DNA of 16,932 nucleotides. It comes from an uncultured Actinomyces sp. Its GTDB lineage: Bacteria > Actinomycetota > Actinomycetes > Actinomycetales > Actinomycetaceae. The stretch lies in contig CALEXZ010000060.1 of NCBI GenBank assembly GCA_937926195.1, forward strand, positions 1-16,932. Reading direction: 5' to 3'. Below are positions 5,859 through 13,641 of this stretch, piece by piece (positions within the stretch are counted from its first letter, which is position 1; each line of letters starts with the position of its first letter). A program made the position numbers and the translations under genes. The notes below the pieces were generated by a model, which saw only the letters and a program-made list of their open reading frames with translations, was not told the DNA's origin and did no database searches.

Positions 5859-8800
5859 TCACCTGGCGAAGGCCGCCTCGAGCAGCGCCTCCTGCTGGCG
5901 GCGGTAGGCCCCCAGAGAACCCAGCGCGGGGGAGGCCGACGCCGGTGGGGAGACCACCCGCAGGCTCCGCCCGCCCAGGTCGCCGTCGCGCAGGCTCAGC
6001 CGCAGGTGCGGCCACACCCCCTGGTTCTCCGGCTCGTCCTGCACCCACACGAGCTCGGCGCCGTCGTAGGCCTCCAGTGCCTGCTCCAGCTCCGCCACGG
6101 GCAGCGGGTAGAGCCGCTCCAGGCGGATGATCGCCGTGCGGGCCTCCTCCCGGCGCCGGCGCTCGGCCTCCAGCGCGTAGTAGGCCCGCCCGGAGCACAG
6201 CAGGACCCGGTCGACGCCGACGCCGGTGGAGATCATCGTCTCGCTCTCGCCGATGACCGGGGTGAAGGAGCCGTGCGTCAGCTCCTCGACCGGGCTCGTC
6301 GCCGCGGGCAGACGCAGCAGCTGCTTGGGGGTGAAGACGATGAGCGGGCGGCGCGGACGGCAGAAGGCCTGCTCGCGCAGCAGGTGGAAGTGGTTGGCCG
6401 GCGTCGAGGGCATGGCGACGAGCATGTTGTCCTGGGCGCACATCTGCAGGTAGCGCTCGACCCGCGCCGAGGAGTGGTCCGGCCCCTGCCCCTCCTGCCC
6501 GTGCGGCAGCAGCATGACCAGGCCGGAGCGCTGCCCCCACTTCTGGGCCGCCGAGGTCACGTACTCGTCGATGACGGACTGCGCGCCGTTGGCGAAGTCA
6601 CCGAACTGCGCCTCCCAGATCGTCAGGCCCTCGGGCCGCTCCACCGAGTAGCCGTACTCGAAGGCCAGGGCCGCGTACTCGCTCAGCAGCGAGTCGTAGA
6701 TCTCCAGCTGCGCCTGGTCCGGGGTGAGGAAGGACAGGGGCGTCCACTCCGCGCCCGAGGTCTGGTCGTGCAGGACCGCGTGGCGCTGCGCGAAGGTGGC
6801 GCGGCGGGCGTCCTCGCCCACGAGGCGCACCGGCACGCCCTCCATGAGCAGTGAGCCCAGGGCGATGAGCTCGCCCAGCCCCCAGTCAATGCTGCCCTCG
6901 CGCGTCGCCCGACGGCGCTTGTCGAGCATCGCCCGCAGCTTGGGGTGCACGTCGAAGCCCGGCGGGAAGGCCGTCTGGGAGTCGCCCACGCGCTCGACCA
7001 CCTCACGGCTGACCGCGCTCGTCCAGCCGATCATCATCCCGGCGCCCGGCATCTGGGCCAGCGGCACCTCCAGGTTCGCGCGCTCGACACCCACCGCCGT
7101 CGGGTCCGCCAGGGAGGCCGAGGCTGCCTCCTCCTCCGCCCGTGAGGCGGCCTCCTCCCCGCGGGCAGCCCGCGTCTCGGCGAAGATCCGCTCCAGCTCG
7201 TCGTGGAAGCCGCGCTCGAGGGCCTGGGCGTCCTCCGGCGAGATGTCACCACGGCCCACGAGGGCCGAGACGTACACGGCACGCGTCGAGGGCAGGGAGT
7301 CGATGAGGCGGTACATCACCGGCTGCGTCATCGAGGGGTCGTCGCCCTCGTTGTGGCCGCGGCGCCGGTAGCAGATGAGGTCGATGATGACGTCCTTGTG
7401 GAAGGCAGCCCGGTACTCGTAGGCCAGGCGGGCGGCCCGCGCCACCGTCTCCGGGTCGTCGGCGTTGACGTGGAAGATCGGCACCTGCAGGCCCTTGGCC
7501 AGGTCGGTCGCGTAGGTGGTGGAGCGGGCGGAGGCCGCCCCGGTGGTGAAGCCGATCTGGTTGTTGACGACGACGTGCACCGTGCCGCCCGTGCGGTAGG
7601 CCGGCAGCTGGCTCATGTTGAACGTCTCGTAGACGACGCCCTGGCCGGCGAAGGCGGCGTCGCCGTGCACGAGCACCGGCATGACCGTGTAGCCGTGCTC
7701 ACCCAGGCCGATGCGGTCCTGCTTGGCGCGCACGATGCCCTCGACGACGCCGTCGACCGTCTCCAGGTGGGAGGGGTTGGCGGCCAGCGAGACCCGGGTG
7801 CTGACCCCCTCGGTCCCCGTGAAGACGCCCGCGGTGCCCAGGTGGTACTTGACGTCGCCCGTGGAGGCGCCCTGGATGACGCCGTTGCCGTCGAACTCGT
7901 CGAAGACCTGCCCGTAGGACTTGCCCGCGATATTCGTCAGCACGTTGAGGCGGCCGCGGTGCGCCATGCCGATGACGACCTCGTCGAGGCCGTCGTGGGC
8001 GGCGTGGTCCAGCAGGCGGTCGAGCAGGACGATGAGGGACTCCCCGCCCTCCAGGCTGAAGCGCTTCTGGCCCACGTACTTCGTCTGCAGGAAGGTCTCG
8101 AAGGCCTCCGCCTGCTGGAGCTTGGTGAGGATGCGTCGGCGCTCGCCGCCGCTGATCTCGCTGTCGACGCCCTCCAGGCGCTCCTGCCACCAGTGGCGCT
8201 GCGCCGGGTCCTGGATGTGCATGTACTCCAGGCCCACGGTGCGGCAGTAGGCCTCGCGCAGGCGGCTGAGGATCTGCCTGAGGGTGGCCCGCTCGGTCCC
8301 GCCCAGCCCGTCGGTGGGGAAGGTGCGGTCCAGGTCCCACAGGGTCAGCCCGTAGGTCGTGGGGTCCAGGTCCGGGTGGCGCCGCGAGCGGTAGGCCAGC
8401 GGGTCGGTGTCGGCGGCCAGGTGCCCGCGCTGGCGGAAGGCGTGGATGAGCTGGGCGACGCGTGCAGGCTTGCCGGTCTCGTTCTCGGGGTCGTAGTCGG
8501 CGTCGTGCGCCCAGCGGATGGGCGCGTGCGGCACGCGCATCGACTCGAAGGCGCGCTCCCAGAAGCCGTCCAGGCCCATGAGCTTGGTCTCCAGCAGCCG
8601 CAGGAACTCGCCTGACACCGCCCCCTGGATGACCCGGTGGTCGTAGGTGGAGGTCAGGGTCAGCACCTTGCCGATGCCGTGGCGCGCGAGGGTCTCCTTG
8701 CTGGCCCCGGCGAAGGCCGCGGGCAGGGCCATGGAGCCGACGCCGATGATCGCCCCCTGGCCGGGCATGAGCCGGGGCACCGAGTGCAGGGTGCCCAGCG

Positions 8801-9734
8801 TGCCCGGGTTCGTCAGCGTCAGGGTGGTGCCCGTCATGTCCTCCAGGGTCAGGGCCCCCTTGCGGGCACGGTGCACGAGGTCCTCGGAGGCGGAGACGAA
8901 GCCCGCCAGGTCCATGAGGTCGGCCTGGTGCACGCAGGGCACGAGCAGACGCCGCTCACCGCCGGAGGTGGAGGCGTCCACCGCCAGGCCCAGGCCCACG
9001 TGCGCGGGGTGGGTGACGGCGGGGCGCCCGTCCTCGTCGGTGCCGTAGGCGGCGTTCATGGCGGGCATCTCGACCAGGGCCTCGACAACCGCCCAGCCGA
9101 TGAGGTGCGTGTAGGACACGTGGCCACCGCGGGTGCGCGCCAGGTGCGTGTTGATGATCGCCCGGTTCTCGATGAGGACCTTGGCGGGCACGGCCCGCGC
9201 GGAGGTCGCCGTCGGCACGGACAGCGACTCCTCCATGTTCCTCGCCGTGCGGGCCGCCGCCCCCCGCAGGCGCGTGCGCGCACCGGGCTCCGCCGCCTCG
9301 CCGGGAGCGTGCGTGTGCTGCTGGCCGGTGCGGTGGGCGTAGGGGGAGGTCGGCGGGGCGACGTCGGAGGGCGGGGCCGGGGGCAGGTCGGAGCGGGTGA
9401 CGTCCTGGACCGTGGAGCCCGTCCGGGCCGCAGCGCCCTCGGGGGTCGCCTCGGGGGAGGGGGCTGCGGGCGCCGTCGGCCCGGCCCCGGAGCCGGAGCC
9501 GGGCTCGGAGCCGGAGCCGGAGCCGGTCCCGGCCCTGCCGTCCCCCGCGGGGGAGCCGGCCCGGCGCGCCTCGGCCTCGAAGAGAGCGCGCCACTGCTCG
9601 GACACCGAGGACGGGTCCTGCCTCCAGGCGTCGCGCTTCTCCTCCACCATCCACTCGTTGGGCCCGAAGTCCGGTCCGCTGCGGGCTCGGCTCGGCGCGC
9701 CGACGGCCTCAGGACGGCTGTCAGGGGTCGTCAC
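5859..9734 (-). CDS. kgd: Multifunctional 2-oxoglutarate decarboxylase/dehydrogenase, fused E2-E1 (Kgd)
   Basis: A 1291-residue thiamine diphosphate enzyme that decarboxylates 2-oxoglutarate in the TCA cycle; in actinobacteria it acts as the E1o component and carries a fused E2-type acyltransferase domain. Residues 23-53 (FGPNEWMVEEKRDAW...) are the conserved N-terminal segment. Residues 55-160 are a Gly/Ser/Pro/Ala linker. Residues 165-400 are the succinyltransferase domain with YDHRVIQGAVSGEF (364-377). Residues 425-1291 are E1, with GMAHRGRLNVL (589-599), the TPP/Mg motif GDAAFAGQG (691-699), NNQIGF (724-729) and RRRGHNEGDDPSM (790-802). The E2 motif has Gln where stand-alone E2s have Asp, as in other Kgd proteins. 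No lipoyl domain is present, so a lipoylated partner must be encoded elsewhere. Length is near the family's usual 1200-1260, slightly longer through the linker. The GTG start has an AGGAGGG site 6 nt upstream. Confidence 0.96.
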   Translation of the reverse strand: MTTPDSRPEAVGAPSRARSGPDFGPNEWMVEEKRDAWRQDPSSVSEQWRALFEAEARRAGSPAGDGRAGTGSGSGSEPGSGSGAGPTAPAAPSPEATPEGAAARTGSTVQDVTRSDLPPAPPSDVAPPTSPYAHRTGQQHTHAPGEAAEPGARTRLRGAAARTARNMEESLSVPTATSARAVPAKVLIENRAIINTHLARTRGGHVSYTHLIGWAVVEALVEMPAMNAAYGTDEDGRPAVTHPAHVGLGLAVDASTSGGERRLLVPCVHQADLMDLAGFVSASEDLVHRARKGALTLEDMTGTTLTLTNPGTLGTLHSVPRLMPGQGAIIGVGSMALPAAFAGASKETLARHGIGKVLTLTSTYDHRVIQGAVSGEFLRLLETKLMGLDGFWERAFESMRVPHAPIRWAHDADYDPENETGKPARVAQLIHAFRQRGHLAADTDPLAYRSRRHPDLDPTTYGLTLWDLDRTFPTDGLGGTERATLRQILSRLREAYCRTVGLEYMHIQDPAQRHWWQERLEGVDSEISGGERRRILTKLQQAEAFETFLQTKYVGQKRFSLEGGESLIVLLDRLLDHAAHDGLDEVVIGMAHRGRLNVLTNIAGKSYGQVFDEFDGNGVIQGASTGDVKYHLGTAGVFTGTEGVSTRVSLAANPSHLETVDGVVEGIVRAKQDRIGLGEHGYTVMPVLVHGDAAFAGQGVVYETFNMSQLPAYRTGGTVHVVVNNQIGFTTGAASARSTTYATDLAKGLQVPIFHVNADDPETVARAARLAYEYRAAFHKDVIIDLICYRRRGHNEGDDPSMTQPVMYRLIDSLPSTRAVYVSALVGRGDISPEDAQALERGFHDELERIFAETRAARGEEAASRAEEEAASASLADPTAVGVERANLEVPLAQMPGAGMMIGWTSAVSREVVERVGDSQTAFPPGFDVHPKLRAMLDKRRRATREGSIDWGLGELIALGSLLMEGVPVRLVGEDARRATFAQRHAVLHDQTSGAEWTPLSFLTPDQAQLEIYDSLLSEYAALAFEYGYSVERPEGLTIWEAQFGDFANGAQSVIDEYVTSAAQKWGQRSGLVMLLPHGQEGQGPDHSSARVERYLQMCAQDNMLVAMPSTPANHFHLLREQAFCRPRRPLIVFTPKQLLRLPAATSPVEELTHGSFTPVIGESETMISTGVGVDRVLLCSGRAYYALEAERRRREEARTAIIRLERLYPLPVAELEQALEAYDGAELVWVQDEPENQGVWPHLRLSLRDGDLGGRSLRVVSPPASASPALGSLGAYRRQQEALLEAAFAR
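9487..9527 (-). repeat. GGAGCC hexamer repeat inside the Kgd linker
   Basis: Imperfect GGAGCC hexamers on the + strand encode the Gly/Ser/Glu/Pro linker (about residues 69-85) between the N-terminal segment and the E2 domain of Kgd. Such in-frame repeats vary in number between strains and would change only linker length. Confidence 0.55.
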
Positions 9735-9771
9735 AGTGGGTCCCTCCTCATCGCGGTGACACTGCCGACTC

Positions 9772-9799
9772 CGGGCGGGGTGGCCAGGCGCCCCGCCCG
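9772..9799 (-). promoter_or_regulatory. Hairpin in the kgd 5' leader
   Basis: CGGGCGGGG (9772-9780) pairs perfectly with CCCCGCCCG (9791-9799) around a 10-nt loop containing TGGCCA. The stem ends 37 nt before the kgd GTG and lies inside the predicted transcript. It could be an attenuator, a stability element or a protein target; nothing in the sequence says which. Confidence 0.5.
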
Positions 9800-9815
9800 T
9801 ATGTCCTGAGAAGAG

Positions 9816-9844
9816 ATGCTAGTAGGACGTTGGGCCCGTGTCTG
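9816..9844 (-). promoter_or_regulatory. Candidate kgd promoter
   Basis: On the minus strand CAGACA (9839-9844), 17-nt spacer, TAGCAT (9816-9821). The -35 matches TTGACA at four of six positions and the -10 fits TANNNT. Transcription would start near 9809 and give a leader of about 75 nt containing the 9-bp hairpin and the ribosome-binding site. Confidence 0.45.
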
Positions 9845-9929
9845 CGGTATGCGCTGCCCACCGTCGCGTGTCCGCCCCAGGCGAGGCACTGCGGGCCCGC
9901 GATGCCCGGGTGATAGCGTGCCAGCCACT

Positions 9930-10085
9930 ATGCGACGACACTCCCGCCGGGCCCGCAGGCGCACAGCCGTGGCGAGCGCCCAGCCCGCAGAGCCCGCCAG
10001 TCCCCACCCCGCGACCGCCTTGCCTCGTGCCGGCGCGCTCGCGGCCCTCTGCGCCCCTCGTGCCACGGTGAGGACCCGGGCATGA
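9930..10085 (+). CDS. Possible leader ORF before the CNNM operon (doubtful)
   Basis: A 51-codon frame, Arg-rich at its start (MRRHSRRARRRT) and Pro/Ala-rich after, whose TGA overlaps the next gene's ATG as ATGA (10082-10085). A TAGCGT box at 9914-9919 sits 10 nt before the ATG, so a leaderless message is possible, but I see no good -35. Composition looks like chance translation of high-GC DNA and no domain is recognisable. If real, it may simply couple translation into the downstream gene, whose own site GGTGAGGA (10067-10074) lies within this frame. I list it because of the overlap, not because of any recognised product. Confidence 0.25.
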   Translation: MRRHSRRARRRTAVASAQPAEPASPHPATALPRAGALAALCAPRATVRTRA

Positions 10086-11410
10086 GGGACTGGGTCATGA
10101 TCCTCGTCGGTGTCCTCCTGACTGCCGGCACCGCCGTCTTCGTGGCGGGGGAGTTCAGCCTCGTCGCCCTCGACCCCGCCACCGTCGAGACCCGCGCCGC
10201 CGCAGGCGAGCGCCGCGCCGACACGGTCCGCAAGGCCTTGTCGCGCCTGTCCACCCTGCTCAGCGGCGCGCAGGTGGGCATCACCCTGACGACGGTCCTG
10301 CTCGGCTACACGATGCAGGACGCGCTGGCGAACCTCCTCGACGACCTGCTCAGCGGCTGGCTGGCGCAGTCCCTGGCCACCGGCGTCGCCGTCGTCACCG
10401 CCCTTGTCGTCGTCAACGCCTTCTCCATGGTGGTGGGTGAGCTCATCCCCAAGAACGCGACCCTGGCCGACCCCATGCGGGCCGCCGGGCTCGTCGCCCC
10501 CGTCCTCATGGCCTTCACGACCGTCCTGGCCCCGCTCATCAAGCTTCTCAACAACACGGCCAACCTCCTGCTGCGCCGCATGGGCATCGAGCCTGCGGAG
10601 GAGATCAGCGGCACCCGTTCCGCCAGTGAGCTCGCCGCCCTCGTGCGCCACAGCGCCGAGGAGGGCACCCTCGACGGCTCCACCGCCGCCCTGCTCACCC
10701 GCTCCATCGGCGTCAGCGAGCTCACCGCCGTCGACGTCATGACGGACCGCGGGCGTCTGCACACGCTGGACGCCCAGGACACCGCCGACGCCGTCGTCGC
10801 CCTGGCCCGCACCACCGGCCACTCGCGCTTCCCCGTCACCGGTGAGGACGTCGACGACGTCATCGGCGTCGTCCACCTGCGCCGTGTCATCGCCGTGCCC
10901 TACGAGAGGCGCTCGGCCGTGAGGGTCTCCTCCACCTCCCTCATGACCCCCGTGCCCCGGGTGCCCGAGACCATGCCGCTGGGCAGCCTGCTCGTCGAGC
11001 TGCGGGCCGCCGGCAGCCAGATGGCCCTCGTTGTCGACGAGTACGGGGGCACGGCCGGGGTCGTCACCCTGGAGGACGCCGTCGAGGAGATCGTGGGGGA
11101 CGTCGCCGACGAGCACGACCGCCGTCGAGGCGGCTCCCACCGCGACGCCTCCGGGGACTGGATGGTGCCCGGGTGGATGCGCCCCGACGAGCTGGCCAGC
11201 ACCTGCGGCCTGTACGTGCCCGACGACGGCCCCTACGAGACGCTCGGCGGCCTCGTCATGCACGAGCTCGGGCGCGTGCCGGCCGTGGGGGACGAGGTCG
11301 AGACCCGGCGCGCCCTGCTGACGGTCGTCGGCATGGAGGGGCGGCGTGTCACCCGCCTGCGCGTGAGGGCCGTGGCCGAGGCCGACGACGAGCAGGAGGA
11401 GACCCGGTGA
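10082..11410 (+). CDS. CNNM/CBS/CorC-domain membrane protein (HlyC/CorC, MpfA-like)
   Basis: A 442-residue membrane protein of the family implicated in Mg2+ or cation efflux and once labelled hemolysin. The CNNM domain is residues 1-170, with helices near 4-28, 60-80, 98-120 and 135-160 and the conserved GELIPKN motif (119-125). A CBS pair follows at about 210-345 (HSRFPVTGED, MALVVDEYGGTAGVVTLEDAVEEIVGD). The CorC_HlyC transporter-associated domain is about 355-432. ATG 10082 is chosen for the GGTGAGGA site 7 nt before it and for the hydrophobic helix that begins at once. The last bases overlap the next gene as GTGA, so the two are coupled and probably function together, perhaps as a heterodimer. 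The transported ion is inferred from the family. Confidence 0.92.
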   Translation: MRDWVMILVGVLLTAGTAVFVAGEFSLVALDPATVETRAAAGERRADTVRKALSRLSTLLSGAQVGITLTTVLLGYTMQDALANLLDDLLSGWLAQSLATGVAVVTALVVVNAFSMVVGELIPKNATLADPMRAAGLVAPVLMAFTTVLAPLIKLLNNTANLLLRRMGIEPAEEISGTRSASELAALVRHSAEEGTLDGSTAALLTRSIGVSELTAVDVMTDRGRLHTLDAQDTADAVVALARTTGHSRFPVTGEDVDDVIGVVHLRRVIAVPYERRSAVRVSSTSLMTPVPRVPETMPLGSLLVELRAAGSQMALVVDEYGGTAGVVTLEDAVEEIVGDVADEHDRRRGGSHRDASGDWMVPGWMRPDELASTCGLYVPDDGPYETLGGLVMHELGRVPAVGDEVETRRALLTVVGMEGRRVTRLRVRAVAEADDEQEETR

Positions 11411-12474
11411 GCATCCCCGTCGCCTTGCTCGTCACCGTCCTGCTGCTCGTGGGCAACGCTTTCTTCGTCGGCGCCGAGTTCGCCGTCACCTCTGCACGCC
11501 GCGCCCAGCTCGAGCCTCTCGCCGAGGCGGGGGACTCGCGTGCCCGCACGGCCCTGTGGGCGCTGGAGAACGTCTCACGGATGCTCGCCACCGCCCAGCT
11601 GGGCGTGACCCTGTGCTCCACCGGCCTGGGGGTCGTGGCTGAGCCGGCCATCGCCCACGCCGTCCAGCCGCTGCTGGAGCGGGTCGGGGCCGGTCCGGCG
11701 GGGGCGCACGCCGTGGCCGTGGCCGTCGCCCTCGTGCTCGTCGTCTACGTCCACGTCGTCATCGGTGAGATGGTCCCCAAGAACATGTCGATCTCCGCGC
11801 CCGAGACGGCGGTGCGCCTGCTGGCGCCCCCGCTCGTGTGGGTCGCGACGGTCCTGGGCCCCGTCATCAACGTCCTCAACGGCCTGTCGAACTGGGTGCT
11901 GGGCCTGTTCGGCATCGAGACGAAGGAGGAGGTCTCCGCCACCTTCAACGCGGCGGAGGTCGCCTCGATCGTCGAGCGCTCCACCGCCGAGGGCGTGCTC
12001 GAGGACGACACGGGCCTGCTCACGGGCGCCCTGGAGTTCTCCGAGGAGACCGCCCGCACCGTCATGGTCCCGTTGGAGCGGGTCGTCACCCTGCCCGCCG
12101 GTTGCAGCCCCGCCGAGCTCGAGCACGCCGTCACCGTCACCGGCTACTCGCGCTTCCCGGTGGTCGGTGAGGACGGGGCCGTCGGCGGCTACCTGCACCT
12201 CAAGGACGTCCTGTACGCCCAGGACGAGGAGCGCGACCAGCCGGTCCCCACGTGGCTGGAGCGGGCCATGGTGCAGGTGCGCCCCGAGGACGAGGTCGAG
12301 GAGGTGCTCGTCGCCATGCAGCGCTCCGGCGCCCACCTGGGACGGGTGGAGGACCCCGACGGGGCGCTGCTCGGCGTCGTGTTCCTCGAGGACATCCTCG
12401 AGGAGCTCGTCGGTGAGGTGAACGACGCGATGCAGCGCGAGGAGTACCTGCGACGCGAGCTTGAGGAGTCCTGA
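11407..12474 (+). CDS. Second CNNM/CBS membrane protein, lacking the CorC domain
   Basis: A 355-residue paralogue of the preceding gene. The CNNM domain (residues 1-170) has the motif GEMVPKN (120-126) at the same position, and a CBS pair follows at about 210-340 (YSRFPVVGEDGAVGGYLHLKD; LLGVVFLEDILEELVGEV). It ends with an acidic/basic tail and has no C-terminal CorC_HlyC domain, unlike its partner. The start is GTG 11407, overlapping the upstream stop by four bases, with AGGAGGAG at 11394-11401 five nt before it; the frame is open further upstream to 11173, but that would overlap the partner gene extensively. Adjacent long and short CNNM genes are common in actinobacteria. Joint action in ion homeostasis is inferred. 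Confidence 0.9.
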   Translation: MSIPVALLVTVLLLVGNAFFVGAEFAVTSARRAQLEPLAEAGDSRARTALWALENVSRMLATAQLGVTLCSTGLGVVAEPAIAHAVQPLLERVGAGPAGAHAVAVAVALVLVVYVHVVIGEMVPKNMSISAPETAVRLLAPPLVWVATVLGPVINVLNGLSNWVLGLFGIETKEEVSATFNAAEVASIVERSTAEGVLEDDTGLLTGALEFSEETARTVMVPLERVVTLPAGCSPAELEHAVTVTGYSRFPVVGEDGAVGGYLHLKDVLYAQDEERDQPVPTWLERAMVQVRPEDEVEEVLVAMQRSGAHLGRVEDPDGALLGVVFLEDILEELVGEVNDAMQREEYLRRELEES

Positions 12475-12567
12475 GCCGGCGGGGTCTGGGCGTAGGGGCG
12501 GGGGCGGGTGCCGTGCTCCCCGGGGTGTGGTGTGAGCCGTCTCCTGGCGCTGGCCCCCGGGCAGGGA

Positions 12568-12573
12568 TATCGT
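12568..12573 (+). promoter_or_regulatory. -10 box of the M23 peptidase gene, predicted leaderless
   Basis: TATCGT at 12568-12573 fits TANNNT, and a GTG follows after 7 nt at 12581, the same geometry as at the ABC operon. No clear -35 lies 16-18 nt upstream. This box decides the start chosen for the next gene. Confidence 0.4.
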
Positions 12574-12580
12574 GGACAGA

Positions 12581-13618
12581 GTGACCGCGCAGCCCATGAC
12601 CCGTCGCGAGAGGCGAGAGGCGGAACGTGCCGCCGAGGCCGCCCGCGCCGCCGCTGCGCCCTCCTCGCGCCTGGACGACGACACCGCTGACGTTCCCGTC
12701 GTCCCCCCACCCCCCGCACCCCTCCCACCGCCCGCGGCGAGCCAGAGCCCCGTGCCGGCTGCCGCCGAGGCCGAGCACCCCGAGCGCGCTCAGGCGCCCC
12801 GGCGTGAGGCCGGGCCGCTGGGCACCATCGGCCGGGTCACGGTTCTCGCCGTCCTCGCCGCCGCCACTGTGCTCGCACCGCTGTCCAACCAGCTGGGTAT
12901 CGCCACCGTCGGTGTCTCCAGCGCCGTGGCCGCGGTGGACGACTCCTCCTCGTCCCCGGGCGCGACCCCCCGAGCGACCTCGGTGGCCGCCGCGGTCCTC
13001 GGCTCCGACGCCGACGTCGACTCCGGTGCTGACGCCCAGCTGTCCAACGTCCCCGACGCCGCCACCCTCGCGCGCATCCGCGAGGCCCGTGAGAACGCGG
13101 CGGTCACCTGCGCCCCCCAGCCCTCGGGCGCATCCGGTGACACCACCGCCTTCATCAGCGCCCCCGAGCTGTTCAACCCCATGGTGGCGGGGACCTACAC
13201 GGTCTCCTCCGAGTACGGCTACCGGATCCACCCCACCATGGGCTACCTCAAGCTGCACGCGGGGCAGGACTACTCCGCCGGCGTCGGAACCCCCATCTAC
13301 GCGGTCGCTGCCGGCACGGTCACGACGGCGGGCATGGTGGGCGCGACCGGCACCGTCACCATCCGTCACGAGATCGACGGCGAGGTGTGGTACACCTCCT
13401 ACCTGCACATGTACGCGGACGGCATCTACGTCAAGGCTGGAGACACCGTCACGGCGGGCCAGCTCATTGCCGGCGTCGGTTCCACCGGGTACTCCACCGG
13501 GCCGCACCTGCACTTCGAGGTGCGCACCGCAGACGACTCCTCCGACGAGACCACCGTCAACCCGGCGGACTGGCTCGTCCAGCACCACGCCGTCGAGCTG
13601 ACCACCGACTGCTCCTGA
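12581..13618 (+). CDS. Membrane-anchored M23 (LytM-type) peptidoglycan endopeptidase
   Basis: A 345-residue zinc metallopeptidase expected to cut peptide cross-bridges of the cell wall. In order (numbering from this start): a charged, Pro/Ala-rich cytoplasmic stretch (1-80), one membrane helix (about 83-104, VTVLAVLAAATVLAPL), a Ser/Ala/Asp-rich spacer (110-190) and the M23 domain (about 200-330). Zinc ligands are visible: HAGQD (H226, D230) and GPHLHFEV (H309, H311). All catalytic signatures are intact, so it is probably active rather than a degenerate regulator. GTG 12581 is preferred because of the TATCGT box 7 nt before it; GTG 12572 (three residues longer) and ATG 12596 are alternatives and none has a good ribosome-binding site. 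It begins a closely spaced run with the GDPD and esterase genes. Confidence 0.88.
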   Translation: MTAQPMTRRERREAERAAEAARAAAAPSSRLDDDTADVPVVPPPPAPLPPPAASQSPVPAAAEAEHPERAQAPRREAGPLGTIGRVTVLAVLAAATVLAPLSNQLGIATVGVSSAVAAVDDSSSSPGATPRATSVAAAVLGSDADVDSGADAQLSNVPDAATLARIREARENAAVTCAPQPSGASGDTTAFISAPELFNPMVAGTYTVSSEYGYRIHPTMGYLKLHAGQDYSAGVGTPIYAVAAGTVTTAGMVGATGTVTIRHEIDGEVWYTSYLHMYADGIYVKAGDTVTAGQLIAGVGSTGYSTGPHLHFEVRTADDSSDETTVNPADWLVQHHAVELTTDCS

Positions 13619-13641
13619 GCAGCCGGAGACCGGAGACACCC

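Larger units (their letters stand above)
9735..10081. other. Divergent intergenic region between kgd and the CNNM genes
   Basis: 347 bp between two starts pointing outward. It holds the kgd promoter candidate and leader hairpin, a GCGGGCCCGC palindrome (9891-9900), and a possible short ORF before the CNNM gene, all listed separately. I see no tRNA, riboswitch or terminator with a T-run here. Confidence 0.7.

Noticed and set aside
5208..9809. Long + strand frames (5208-6854, 7203-8615, 8637-9809) opposite the SGNH gene and kgd
   Set aside because: They are antisense shadows: low-complexity Val/Gly/Ala/Arg/Gln translations covering a gene whose own motifs are unmistakable.
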